A stretch of DNA of 45,611 nucleotides from Helicobacter sp. 11-8110 (lineage in GTDB: Bacteria; Campylobacterota; Campylobacteria; Campylobacterales; Helicobacteraceae), in the NCBI RefSeq assembly GCF_003288905.1, contig NZ_NHYL01000011.1, positions 1 to 45,611 of the forward strand. Direction: 5' to 3'. The translations under genes were made by a program, and so were the position numbers. Of this stretch, positions 24,171 to 32,553 are shown piece after piece (the first letter of the stretch is position 1; each line of letters opens with the position of its first letter). A model generated the notes under the pieces. It saw only the letters and a list, made by a program, of their open reading frames with translations. It was not told where the DNA came from and ran no database searches.

Positions 24171-24356
24171 TTATATTGTTGAGAGTGCGGCGCCCAATCC
24201 TATTAAAAATCCACCAATTAGCACCATTAAAAAAAAGTAAAAAAATAGATATAAAATTGCAGGCAAAAGCACTAGCCACCACGACCATTCAATTTTTCCT
24301 GCTAATTTCAACCCTATAAATAAAAGCTGTAGTCCTACAAAAAAGAAATCTATCAT
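24171..24356 (-). CDS. Small two-helix membrane protein, unknown
   Basis: A 61-residue, almost wholly hydrophobic protein with two to three predicted helices (FFFVGLQLLFIGLKLAG; WWLVLLPAILYLFFYFFLMVLIGGFLIGLGAAL). A tight W-S-W-W turn separates them. It starts directly after the CorC/HlyC-type stop codon and ends 10 bases before purE, so it belongs to that transcript. Not recognised; genuine status rests on packing, composition and a plausible start. Confidence 0.6.
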   Translation of the reverse strand: MIDFFFVGLQLLFIGLKLAGKIEWSWWLVLLPAILYLFFYFFLMVLIGGFLIGLGAALSTI

Positions 24357-25682
24357 TTATTCTTCTTGCATTTCAAAAGGCTTCTTTTTTGCTTTTAAAC
24401 GAACAATTCTAGCTCCCTGTGTGGCTAAAACTTCATATTCACAAAATTCATCACTAATAATATCGCCAACCACCGGCATACGCTCTAACAAATTAAAGAC
24501 ATATCCACCAATAGTAACTTGTTCGGTATCCTCTTCAAAAGCAATTCCAAGCACATCAGCCACACGCTCTAAATCCAACATTCCATCAAAAGAATAGGTA
24601 TCTTCATCAATTTTATGATAATCCTCACTTTTTTTGTCATGCTCATCAGAAATATCACCAATAACTTCTTCTAAAATATCCTCCATCGTAAGCAATCCAG
24701 CCGTTCCGCCGTATTCATCAACTACTAAAGCCGTATGAATCTGCCTACGATTCATTTGGATAAGGATATTAGAAATCGAAGCACTCTCTGGAACAATAAT
24801 CATTTCTCTTACCAATTTTTCCAACTCTTTAGAAGGATTTTTTGATAACATTGTTTCTAATAAATCTCTTAAATGCACCATTCCAACGATATTATCTTTA
24901 CCTTCCTTGCAATAAGGGTAGCGCGTATGTTTAGTCGTTGTGACAATTTGCATATTTTCTTCATAGCTATTATCATCATACAAACAAATCATATCTTTTC
25001 TGGGTGTCATAATTTCTTTTGCCATTGTATCAGAGAAGCTTACAGCATTTTGAATAATTTCATTTTCAATCGTATCTAAATACCCTCCTTTTAAGCTTTC
25101 TCCCACAATAATTTTAAGCTCTTCTTCAGAGTGCGCACTCTCTTCACCCTCACTAGCAGGTTTAATTTTAATTGCATGTAAAACTACCGCGGCAATAAAA
25201 TCAAAAATCTTAATTACCGGATAAAACACTACCCAAAAAACATGCAAAGGTCTAACAATCAGCAACACAGATTTTTCAGCCTTGGCAATTGCAATAGATT
25301 TTGGAACAATTTCTCCTATAACTACATGCAAAAGCGTAATAAAACTAAAAGCAATCATAAAGCTTACAGAATGCAATAAAACAGGGTTATCTCCAATAAA
25401 ATATTTAAAGGGGACTTCTAAAAGTCGCGCAACTGCTGGTTCTCCTATCCAACCAAGCCCTAAAGATGAAAGAGTGATTCCAAGTTGTGTCGCAGAAAGA
25501 TAAGAATCAAGCTTCCCTGTAACTTTAAGTGCAAGTTTTGCTCCAGAGACTTCGCGCTTAACTAACTCTTCTAAGCGGGAGCGGCGAATTTTAACAATGG
25601 CAAATTCAGAGAGAACAAAAAAACTATTCAACAAAACAAGAAACAAAGCAAGAATAGACAGCAAAATCGAATCAACTTCCAA
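24357..25682 (-). CDS. CorC/HlyC-type membrane protein (DUF21-CBS-CorC domains)
   Basis: This 441-residue protein has an N-terminal DUF21 membrane domain (about four helices, with FVLSEFAIVKIRRSRLEELV), a CBS pair (MTPRKDMICLYDD; VPESASISNILIQMNRRQIHTALVVDEYGGTAGLLTMEDILEEVIG) and a C-terminal CorC_HlyC domain (YSFDGMLDLERV, TIGGYVFNLLERMP). The family is linked to Mg2+/Co2+ efflux and ion homeostasis; the name hemolysin is historical. The start is TTG at 25682 with GGAG six bases upstream, because the ATG three bases earlier is out of frame. A TATAAT lies at 25717-25722. It heads the run of genes that continues to purE. Confidence 0.9.
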   Translation of the reverse strand: MEVDSILLSILALFLVLLNSFFVLSEFAIVKIRRSRLEELVKREVSGAKLALKVTGKLDSYLSATQLGITLSSLGLGWIGEPAVARLLEVPFKYFIGDNPVLLHSVSFMIAFSFITLLHVVIGEIVPKSIAIAKAEKSVLLIVRPLHVFWVVFYPVIKIFDFIAAVVLHAIKIKPASEGEESAHSEEELKIIVGESLKGGYLDTIENEIIQNAVSFSDTMAKEIMTPRKDMICLYDDNSYEENMQIVTTTKHTRYPYCKEGKDNIVGMVHLRDLLETMLSKNPSKELEKLVREMIIVPESASISNILIQMNRRQIHTALVVDEYGGTAGLLTMEDILEEVIGDISDEHDKKSEDYHKIDEDTYSFDGMLDLERVADVLGIAFEEDTEQVTIGGYVFNLLERMPVVGDIISDEFCEYEVLATQGARIVRLKAKKKPFEMQEE

Positions 25683-25716
25683 ACATTCTCCTTTAAAATT
25701 TTAAAAATTACCTAAT

Positions 25717-25722
25717 ATTATA
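25717..25722 (-). promoter_or_regulatory. -10 element (TATAAT) for the 25682-24171 gene run
   Basis: TATAAT in the context TGATATAATATTAGG on the minus strand lies about 35 bases upstream of the TTG start of the CorC-type gene and just beyond the stop of the YihY-type gene. A -35 is not evident. Confidence 0.5.
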
Positions 25723-25735
25723 TCACAACTAACTT

Positions 25736-26578
25736 TTAATTAACTTCTTTTTGCATTTCCTTACAAAAGACTTTATCAAAGGCATAACTAAGTTTCATTC
25801 CAAAAAGCAAAATTGCCCAAGAAAGATACACCCAAATAAACAAAAACAATAAAATACTAAAAGAACCATAAAGTGTCAAATAAGCCTTATTATAAAAAAC
25901 ATAATACACAAATCCCCACTTACAAAAAGACCAAAGCAAAGCCGTAATAAGTGAGCTTATTAAAGTATTTTTAAAATCAATTTGCGTATTTGCAGAAATC
26001 TTAAAAAAAACAAAAAAAATCACCCAAGTAATCAAATAAGGGCTAAGCCTAAAGAGCCAAAGCATAAAATCTTTATATCCTAAAACATCTAAATAAGCAT
26101 AAGCCTTAGCACTCAAATAAATAGAAAACAAAATTCCTACCGGAAAAAGTGTCATGCAAGTCCAATAAACCGCTAAAGAATCCCAAAATTTTCGTGGATT
26201 TGTATGAAAAATTTTACCTGCAATAAATTGATAGTTTTTAAAAAATAAAATAGAGGTAATAAAAGCATACAATAGTCCCATTCCACCAAGCTTTGCAGAA
26301 TTCGCCAAAAAGCTATCCATATAATCTAAAAAAACATCAGAATGTGTTGGTAGAAAACTTGTAATAACTAGATTCTTAAAGCTCTCCAAATAATCCTTAA
26401 AATCTGGTAAGGCTGCTACAAGAGAAAAAACAATCAAAAGCATCGGCAAAAGAGCAAAAATAGTATAAAAGCTAAGACTAGCTGCAAAATAAAGCAAATC
26501 CCCCTTTAAAAACCCATATAAGCTCTTTAGCAATGGAATGGATTCGACTTTAATTCTTGATATAAGCTTTAAATACAT
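25736..26578 (-). CDS. YihY/UPF0761 family inner-membrane protein
   Basis: A 280-residue protein with about six membrane helices. The N-terminal DLLYFAASLSFYTIFALLPMLLIVFSLVAALPDF and the late LYGSFSILLFLFIWVYLSWAILLFGMKLSYAF are typical of the YihY (BrkB, formerly 'ribonuclease BN') family. No nuclease motif exists; the old RNase BN name was an error corrected in the literature. It starts 5 bases before the bioB stop and follows bioB in the transcript. The physiological role is unknown. Confidence 0.88.
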   Translation of the reverse strand: MYLKLISRIKVESIPLLKSLYGFLKGDLLYFAASLSFYTIFALLPMLLIVFSLVAALPDFKDYLESFKNLVITSFLPTHSDVFLDYMDSFLANSAKLGGMGLLYAFITSILFFKNYQFIAGKIFHTNPRKFWDSLAVYWTCMTLFPVGILFSIYLSAKAYAYLDVLGYKDFMLWLFRLSPYLITWVIFFVFFKISANTQIDFKNTLISSLITALLWSFCKWGFVYYVFYNKAYLTLYGSFSILLFLFIWVYLSWAILLFGMKLSYAFDKVFCKEMQKEVN

Positions 26579-26583
26579 TTTAA

Positions 26584-27423
26584 TTACTCACAACTTGTAG
26601 CAATTCCATATCCATATGATTTGATTCTTAAAACTTCTTCCTTAGGTGTATTGCCTTTTGCTGTTAAATAATCCCCCAAAACCACCGCATTAATACCACA
26701 TTCAAATAAATCTTTTTGATTCTCTCCAAAAACTCGCTCTCTCCCTCCAGCAATCATTAATCTCGCATCAGGCAAATACTCCCTTGCCAATCTCACACAC
26801 TCCAATGCTTCTTCTTGACTTAGAACTTCTTGCTTTAGAGGCAGGGCTTTGTTTGGAATAAAAAAATTAATAGGTGTGCTATGGGGTTTTAGGGTTTGGA
26901 GTGCGTGGAGTAAATCCATTCTATCTTGCCAAGATTCTCCCATTCCAAAGATTCCACCACTACACAATCCAAGCCCAACTTCTAAAGCATTTTCACAAGT
27001 CTCATAACGCTCTTGAAAGCTATGAGTTGTGCAAATTTTAGGAAAGAAATTTTTAGAAGTCTCCAAATTGTGATTATAACTAGCAATCCCTGATTCTTTT
27101 AATTCTTTTAAAGAATCTTTATCTGCAATCCCACTACAACCTATCAAATGCAAATGCAAACCTTCATTAACAATAGCTCTAGCTGCCCTTGAAATGTATT
27201 CCACTCTTTTATCATCAAGATTTCTTCCACTTGTAACCAAGCAAAATCCTAAAGCACCATTTTTAGCCGCTTCTTTTGCTTCAAAAACAATTTGCTCTAT
27301 GGATTTAAATTTATAGCGCTCAATATCGGCATTGTATTTTGCGCTTTGCGTACAATAAGCACAATCTTCCGCACAACTTCCGCTAGAAACATTAGAAATT
27401 GTGCATAAAAAAATTTCCTTCAT
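26584..27423 (-). CDS. bioB: Biotin synthase
   Basis: A 279-residue radical SAM enzyme that inserts sulphur into dethiobiotin. The SAM cluster motif is CAEDCAYC (Cys17, Cys21, Cys24). Further family landmarks are SSGSCAED, GLCSGGIFGMGES, HSTPINFFIPNKALPL and LMIAGGRE, which holds the conserved Arg that binds the [2Fe-2S] cluster. Helicobacter and Campylobacter enzymes start right before this cluster and are about 280 residues, against about 345 in E. coli, so the length is normal here. It lies 14 bases downstream of the flavin-fold gene. Confidence 0.95.
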   Translation of the reverse strand: MKEIFLCTISNVSSGSCAEDCAYCTQSAKYNADIERYKFKSIEQIVFEAKEAAKNGALGFCLVTSGRNLDDKRVEYISRAARAIVNEGLHLHLIGCSGIADKDSLKELKESGIASYNHNLETSKNFFPKICTTHSFQERYETCENALEVGLGLCSGGIFGMGESWQDRMDLLHALQTLKPHSTPINFFIPNKALPLKQEVLSQEEALECVRLAREYLPDARLMIAGGRERVFGENQKDLFECGINAVVLGDYLTAKGNTPKEEVLRIKSYGYGIATSCE

Positions 27424-27437
27424 CTTTAGCCCTTAAT

Positions 27438-27842
27438 TTAATCTAATCTCAAAACTTCATCTCTGCCTTTAAAATCTTGAATCTTAATACTAACTTTTTC
27501 CAAATAAAATACAATGAAATCAAGATTCTGCGGGGTCTGATAGATTGCTTCAAGGCTTGGATATTTCTCAAACATTGCTTCTTTAATAGCCAAATTAGTA
27601 TCAAACTTCACTTCTCCGCGGATTCTAATCCACATATTTTCTCCATCAAATGCACTCAACTCCACCCCTGGAAAATTTTGCATATGCTTATACATTCCCT
27701 TTTTATTGGAAGTGCAAAAATATAATTTCCCATCTTTATATAATGCAGACTTCATAGGTCTTACTCTTGGATTTCCACAAGTCCCTTTAGTAGCCAAAAA
27801 AGTAACATTTTTATCCAAAAAATCTAAAATTTCCTTAGTCAT
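27438..27842 (-). CDS. Pyridoxamine 5'-phosphate oxidase-like (split beta-barrel flavin) protein
   Basis: This 134-residue single-domain protein has a FMN-binding split beta-barrel fold. The start ILDFLDKNVTFLATKGTCGNPRVRPMKSALYKDGKLYFCTSNKKGMYKHMQNFPGVELSAF is diagnostic of the family. ENMWIRIRGEV and a closing KVSIKIQDFKG complete it. It is too short to be a true PdxH and lacks its C-terminal domain, so an unspecified redox or heme/flavin role is more likely. It begins one base after the topA stop and may be co-transcribed with topA. Confidence 0.85.
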   Translation of the reverse strand: MTKEILDFLDKNVTFLATKGTCGNPRVRPMKSALYKDGKLYFCTSNKKGMYKHMQNFPGVELSAFDGENMWIRIRGEVKFDTNLAIKEAMFEKYPSLEAIYQTPQNLDFIVFYLEKVSIKIQDFKGRDEVLRLD

Positions 27843-27843
27843 T

Positions 27844-30069
27844 TTATTCCTTTATTTCAGCTTGAATGTCTTCAATTCGCTCTTTACAAGCAATACACTC
27901 TAAAACAGCTTTTTTACGATAAGTTCTCTTTGCCATCAAAGAATCGCATTTAGGGCAATGTGTGTTAGTTGGCTCATAAGTGGAGATAAAATCACATTTA
28001 GGATAATTAGCACAACCATAAAACTTCCCTCTTTTGCTCATTCTCTCCAAAATATCTCCACCACACTTTGGACATTTCACGCCTTCTATGGCTTTTTTTG
28101 CGCTTGAAGTAGAGTTAAGCGACTTCGTATTTTTGCACTCTGGATAACCACTACATGCCAAAAACTCACCGCTTCTACTGCGTTTTTTCACCATTGGTTT
28201 GCCACATTTTTCACATACACCATAGCTTTCTTCTTGATCATTCTCTACTGCTTCTTTTTTGATATATTTACATTTAGGATACCCGCTACAGCCCACAAAC
28301 TCACCAAATCTTCCGCTTCGCTTGATTAACTCTTTTCCACAAAGCGGACAATTCTCACCTGTTGGGAGTGCTAGTTTTTGACTTTGTATAGAAGTTTTAC
28401 CCTCATTTACTTTTTGAATAAATGGATCATAAAACTCCCACAAAAGTTTTTGCCAATCTTGTTTATTTTCTGCAATTTCATCTAATTTTTCCTCTAAATT
28501 TGCCGTAAATTTAGAATCCACAATCTCCAAAAAGTGCTTTTCTAAAAGCTCCACCACCTTAAAGGCGATTTCTTGAGGCTTAATCTGCTTTTTTTCTATG
28601 CTAATATATTCACGAGAATTGAGCAAAGAAATCGTTGGCGCATAAGTGCTTGGACGCCCTATACCAAGAGATTCTAAAGTTTTAATAAGACTCGCTTCAG
28701 AAAACCTTGCTGGAGGTTCAGTTTGGTGCTCACTTAAATTGCATTTTTCTAGTTTTAAAGTCTCACCAACTTTTAAATTAGGCAATAATTTATCTTTATC
28801 TTCATTGCCCAAAATTCTATAAAATCCATCAAAAATCAACTTTCTCCCACTAATTTTCAAAAGAGAAGAATCAGAATCAATAAAAATATTTTGCAATTCA
28901 AATTCTGCATCACTCATTTGTGAAGCCAAAAAACGATTATAAATCAAAGCATACAATTTAAGCTCATCACCTTTAAGGTATTGTACTGCAATCTGTGGTG
29001 TAAAATCAATCAAAGTAGGACGAATGGCTTCGTGTGCTTCTTGTGCGCTTTTGGATTTAGTTGCGTAGTTCTTAGGCTTACTTGGAGCATATTCTTTTCC
29101 ATAAGCCTTAATGATAAAATCCTTTGCTTCATCTTGTGCAATTTTTGCAATATTTAAACTATCAGTCCTCATATAAGTAATCACACCCATAGAACCTTTA
29201 TGCGTCATCACCCCCTCATAAAGTTTTTGGGCTGTCTGCATCGTGCGTGAAGGAGAAAAACCAAGAATCGAACTAGCACTTTGCTGCAGTGTAGAAGTCA
29301 TAAAAGGTGGTGGAGTGGCTGTTTTCCGCTTTTTATTTTCGATTTCTTTAACTTTGAAGTTTTCTTGTTTGAGCTGCTGAATAATCTCTAATGTTTCTGC
29401 TTTATCTTGCAAACTAAGCTTTTGAATCTTTTTCCCTTTAAATTCCAAAAGCTCTGATTCTAATTGCTCTTTAAAAGCAATATCCACACTATAATAAGTA
29501 ATGGGTTTGAAATCTAAAATCTCTTTTTCTCTATCTACAACAATCTTTAAAGCGCTACTTTGCACTCTACCCGCACTCAAACCCCTTTGAATCTTAGAAG
29601 CAATCAAAGGACTTAAGCGATAACCCACGATTCGATCAAGCAATCTCCTTGCTTGTTGTGCATTGACTTTATCCATATCAATATGGCGCGGATTTTTAAG
29701 CGAATCCAAAATTGCCTTTTTGGTGATTTCGTGAAATACGATTCGAGGCAATTTTTGCGGATCTTTACCAATAGCCGTTGCAATATGAAATCCTATTGCC
29801 TCACCCTCTCGATCCTCATCAGTTGCGATATAAATTGTCTTAGAATTTTTGGCAAGCTTTTTTAACTCATTTACTATATTTTTATGCGATTCATCAATTT
29901 GGTATTCTGGTATAAATTCTTGGTTATCAATCTTAATGCCAAAACTATGCTTAGGTAAATCCCTAATATGCCCTTTTGAAGCAATCACTTCATAATTACT
30001 TCCCACAAAATTTTTAATTGTCTTAGCCTTAGTTGGGGATTCTACAATAATCAAATCTTTCAAACTCAT
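27844..30069 (-). CDS. topA: DNA topoisomerase I
   Basis: A 741-residue type IA topoisomerase that relaxes negative supercoils. The N-terminal Toprim domain shows IVESPTKAKTIKNFVG and ATDEDREGEAIGFHIA. The active-site region is MGVITYMRTDS (Tyr nucleophile), and HEAIRPT and GRPSTYAPTIS follow. Four C-terminal C4 zinc-ribbon motifs run from CPLCGKEL, CEKCGKPM and CPKCGGDI to CPKCDSLM. The length and zinc ribbons are as in other Campylobacterota. It is preceded by a likely -10 at 30095-30100. TopA is a core gene and marks the edge of the accessory glycan region to its right. Confidence 0.97.
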   Translation of the reverse strand: MSLKDLIIVESPTKAKTIKNFVGSNYEVIASKGHIRDLPKHSFGIKIDNQEFIPEYQIDESHKNIVNELKKLAKNSKTIYIATDEDREGEAIGFHIATAIGKDPQKLPRIVFHEITKKAILDSLKNPRHIDMDKVNAQQARRLLDRIVGYRLSPLIASKIQRGLSAGRVQSSALKIVVDREKEILDFKPITYYSVDIAFKEQLESELLEFKGKKIQKLSLQDKAETLEIIQQLKQENFKVKEIENKKRKTATPPPFMTSTLQQSASSILGFSPSRTMQTAQKLYEGVMTHKGSMGVITYMRTDSLNIAKIAQDEAKDFIIKAYGKEYAPSKPKNYATKSKSAQEAHEAIRPTLIDFTPQIAVQYLKGDELKLYALIYNRFLASQMSDAEFELQNIFIDSDSSLLKISGRKLIFDGFYRILGNEDKDKLLPNLKVGETLKLEKCNLSEHQTEPPARFSEASLIKTLESLGIGRPSTYAPTISLLNSREYISIEKKQIKPQEIAFKVVELLEKHFLEIVDSKFTANLEEKLDEIAENKQDWQKLLWEFYDPFIQKVNEGKTSIQSQKLALPTGENCPLCGKELIKRSGRFGEFVGCSGYPKCKYIKKEAVENDQEESYGVCEKCGKPMVKKRSRSGEFLACSGYPECKNTKSLNSTSSAKKAIEGVKCPKCGGDILERMSKRGKFYGCANYPKCDFISTYEPTNTHCPKCDSLMAKRTYRKKAVLECIACKERIEDIQAEIKE

Positions 30070-30094
30070 TCCCTATTCAAAGAATTTTTTTCTA

Positions 30095-30100
30095 ATCATA
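30095..30100 (-). promoter_or_regulatory. Likely -10 element (TATGAT) of topA
   Basis: TATGAT follows T-rich DNA (TTTTTGTATGATTAG) on the minus strand about 25 bases before the topA ATG. The 60-base gap to the CysQ-like gene has no clear terminator hairpin, so read-through from the phosphonate genes into topA is possible. Confidence 0.35.
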
Positions 30101-30129
30101 CAAAAATTTTACAAAAAATATCAAGCGCC

Positions 30130-30975
30130 TTACTCTTGCGCCAAAAGATCGCGATAAATTTGTCCCCCTATTTGACTCTTTGAAAATGCAATAAAATGAT
30201 TATTTCTAAAACTTTCTTTATTATAAAGTAAAGGCTTTTTAGTCATACAATCCAAAATTACACCCCCTGCCTCTCTTAGCACAATATCACAAGCTGCCAT
30301 ATCCCATTCACTCGTGCCATTAAATCTAGGATATAAATCTGCCTCACCTCTAGCCAATGCACAAACTTTTAAAGAAGATCCATATTTTTGGACTTTTAAA
30401 TGATATTTTTTGAGAAATTCTTGCGTAGATTCTGTGCTATGAAAAATAGAATCACACGCCACTAATTGCTTATCTGCTATATTTCTCTCTCCATTTAGGC
30501 GAATTTTGTTTGAATCTAAAAACACCTCATCCACACAATGTGATTCTATTGTATTTTTTAGCTTTTGGGATTCTATCGTATAGCTCCCAAAACCCTCCAA
30601 TCCCATATACAATTCATCAAAACAAGGTGCATATACCACACCTAGAATCGGATGATTTTTGCGGATTAAAGCAATATTGATAGTCCAACCTCCATTTTTT
30701 GCCAAAAAATCTTTTGTTCCATCAAGTGGATCAATAAGCCAATAATACTCCAAATCTTTGCGTTTTGCATATTCTAAAACTGCCTCTTCAGAACAAACTG
30801 CATAGGAAGAAATCTTCTGCAAAGCTTGTGTAATATAAGCATTTGATTCTAAATCTGCTTGAGTGATGGGAGATGAATCCTCTTTTAGAGAAAATTCCTC
30901 TTTACCATAATATCTTAAGGCTATTTTACCGGCTTCTATGGTAATTAAAGCAACTTTATAAAGCAAATTTTGCAT
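30130..30975 (-). CDS. CysQ-like 3'-phosphonucleotide phosphatase (inositol monophosphatase superfamily)
   Basis: This protein has 281 residues from ATG 30975 (MQNLLYKVALITIEAGKIAL), where AAGGAGG is three bases upstream. Upstream in-frame starts to 31035 lie within the kinase gene and do not fit the family. Motifs of the Mg-dependent, Li-sensitive phosphatase fold are visible: SSPITQADLESNAYI, SEEA, the catalytic WLIDPLDGTKDF and the C-terminal GTSEWDMAACDIVLREAGG. CysQ normally removes the 3'-phosphate of PAP. No other sulphate-assimilation gene is nearby. Here the gene is translationally coupled (20-base overlap) to a CysC-like kinase in a phosphonate operon, so I infer it hydrolyses a 3'-phosphonucleotide by-product of that pathway. 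The superfamily call is firm; the substrate is not. Confidence 0.82.
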   Translation of the reverse strand: MQNLLYKVALITIEAGKIALRYYGKEEFSLKEDSSPITQADLESNAYITQALQKISSYAVCSEEAVLEYAKRKDLEYYWLIDPLDGTKDFLAKNGGWTINIALIRKNHPILGVVYAPCFDELYMGLEGFGSYTIESQKLKNTIESHCVDEVFLDSNKIRLNGERNIADKQLVACDSIFHSTESTQEFLKKYHLKVQKYGSSLKVCALARGEADLYPRFNGTSEWDMAACDIVLREAGGVILDCMTKKPLLYNKESFRNNHFIAFSKSQIGGQIYRDLLAQE

Positions 30976-31471
30976 TAACCTCCTTAAGCTTCTCAATAAT
31001 ATCTCTGCAAGCATTATTGATATTAAAATTATCACTATAAACTAAATGGCTTCTTTTGGGCAATTCTACATCCTGATTCAAACCCGCCATATTCTGAGTG
31101 TTGTTTTTGTAAAAATTTTTAGGATCTCTATTTATCCGAATCTTCTCAGAAACATTTAAAAACACCTCTAAGTAATTTTTAAAATTCTCCCTATTGAATG
31201 CTCTCACTGCTTCAAACATAGAAATCGTAGAAAGGACAACAATAAAACCTTGGTCTACTAATAATTTAGCTACTTTAACATAATAACTTGCCATTTCTAA
31301 ACGCCCTTGCAAAGTATAATTATTATTGGATATACATGAACGCAACAAGTCTCCATCTAAATGAACAGCATGTATCCCAAATTCCTTTAACAGATTTTCT
31401 ACAACCATCTTTGCCAATGTACTCTTTCCGCTACCACTCAATCCAGTAATATAAACTAAAATCCCCTGCAA
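30956..31471 (-). CDS. CysC-like (adenylylsulfate-kinase family) nucleotide 3'-kinase
   Basis: A 171-residue P-loop kinase with Walker A ITGLSGSGKSTLA (residues 8-20), LDGDLLRS (39-45, the conserved DGD that holds the nucleotide), VVLSTISMF and FLNVSEKIRINRDPKNFYK. This is the APS-kinase fold; the length is close to that of stand-alone CysC. It overlaps the decarboxylase gene by 16 bases and the CysQ-like gene by 20. There is no sulphurylase near it. In Campylobacter jejuni a CysC homologue in the capsule locus (Cj1415) is a cytidine-diphosphoramidate kinase, acting on the 3'-OH of a cytidine-activated group. Given the cytidylyltransferase domain in the same operon I infer a similar substrate, a CMP-phosphonate. 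True APS kinase activity cannot be excluded. Confidence 0.8.
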   Translation of the reverse strand: MQGILVYITGLSGSGKSTLAKMVVENLLKEFGIHAVHLDGDLLRSCISNNNYTLQGRLEMASYYVKVAKLLVDQGFIVVLSTISMFEAVRAFNRENFKNYLEVFLNVSEKIRINRDPKNFYKNNTQNMAGLNQDVELPKRSHLVYSDNFNINNACRDIIEKLKEVNAKFAL

Positions 31472-32553
31472 AATTCTTCCTTTAGTTTTATAATGTTTTT
31501 TGGTCGCCCTAAATCTTTCCTTGCACCTTTAGCAACATCAATTTCTATAAAAATTAACTCCCTTAAATAATTTATATTTGCCAATAATTCTTTTAATTCT
31601 TTTTCTGTGCTCACCTTATAAGCTTTTTGGTAACCACATCCCTTTGCAATTTTCAAAAAATCAATGTTATTAGCATTAGTTTCTTGACCACCAACACTAT
31701 CATGTGCAAAATTATTCAAAACAATATGCACAAAAGCAACACCCTTAAAATTGGATAAACAGCCCATATGCATCAGAAATGAACCATCCCCATCTAAACA
31801 AACAATTTGATTGGATGAATACTTTGATAAAATGTAGGCAATTGAACTAGCAAACCCCATTGAACCTACAACCAAAAAATCATTGCTATGTCTCATTTTC
31901 TTATATTCTCTTAAATCATAGAGCTCTCTTGAAATCATGCCTGTTGAGCCAATAAATTTAGCCTCCAAAAAGTAATCTTGAACAATAGAAATAGCTTTTT
32001 CTCTTTTCAAGGAGAATTTATTTTCTCTTATTTTATGCGTTAATTGAAAAGGATTAAATGCATCTCTTTCAATTAAAATAGCAATGATAGATAAATTTCT
32101 CTTTACATTGTCAAAAACTTCTACAAACTGCTTCTTGGCATTCTCCATATCTCTTGATAATACAATATATGGAATCTCACACACCTCTAAAATACTTTTT
32201 GTAACAAACCCTTGCTTTCTGTGTTGAGGCTCATCATTTTCTCCACCACGCATCCCAATTAGCATTATAAGGGGTATTTGATAAACTTTTTTATCCACAA
32301 ATGATAGCAGGGGATTAATAGCATTACCAAGTCCAGAATTCTGCATATAAACTACTCCGATCTTTGAAGTAGCCAAATGGTAAGCACCGGCAAAAGCAAT
32401 TGCTTGCCCTTCATTTGCTGTTGTGTAAAAATTATCATCCTCCATTACTTCCCTCAAAGCCAAATTCAAAGACTTTAGGGAACTATCTGGAACTCCAGCA
32501 TAAATCCCAATATACTCCTTTAAAAACTTTGCAAACTCCAAAGCGTCCAACAT
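31456..32553 (-). CDS. ppd: Phosphonopyruvate decarboxylase
   Basis: A 365-residue ThDP- and Mg-dependent enzyme that decarboxylates phosphonopyruvate to phosphonoacetaldehyde, pulling the unfavourable PEP mutase reaction forward. The N-terminal domain shows YAGVPDSSLKSLN, TTANEGQAIAFAGAYHLAT (the Glu that activates ThDP), VYMQNSGLGN and MRGGENDEPQHRKQG, all landmarks of Ppd. The C-terminal ThDP motif is CLDGDGSFLMHMG through LNNFAHDSVGGQ. The ATG overlaps the mutase stop by one base (TAATG). Length and motifs are complete, so it should be active. Confidence 0.93.
   Translation of the reverse strand: MLDALEFAKFLKEYIGIYAGVPDSSLKSLNLALREVMEDDNFYTTANEGQAIAFAGAYHLATSKIGVVYMQNSGLGNAINPLLSFVDKKVYQIPLIMLIGMRGGENDEPQHRKQGFVTKSILEVCEIPYIVLSRDMENAKKQFVEVFDNVKRNLSIIAILIERDAFNPFQLTHKIRENKFSLKREKAISIVQDYFLEAKFIGSTGMISRELYDLREYKKMRHSNDFLVVGSMGFASSIAYILSKYSSNQIVCLDGDGSFLMHMGCLSNFKGVAFVHIVLNNFAHDSVGGQETNANNIDFLKIAKGCGYQKAYKVSTEKELKELLANINYLRELIFIEIDVAKGARKDLGRPKNIIKLKEEFCRGF

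Noticed and set aside
30130-31035. Longer CysQ-like protein from an upstream start
   Set aside because: The extra 20 residues lie within the kinase gene, and the ATG at 30975 has AAGGAGG immediately before it.
30956-31471. Calling the kinase plain cysC of sulphate assimilation
   Set aside because: No sulphate adenylyltransferase or PAPS reductase lies nearby and it is coupled to phosphonate genes; kept as CysC-like only.
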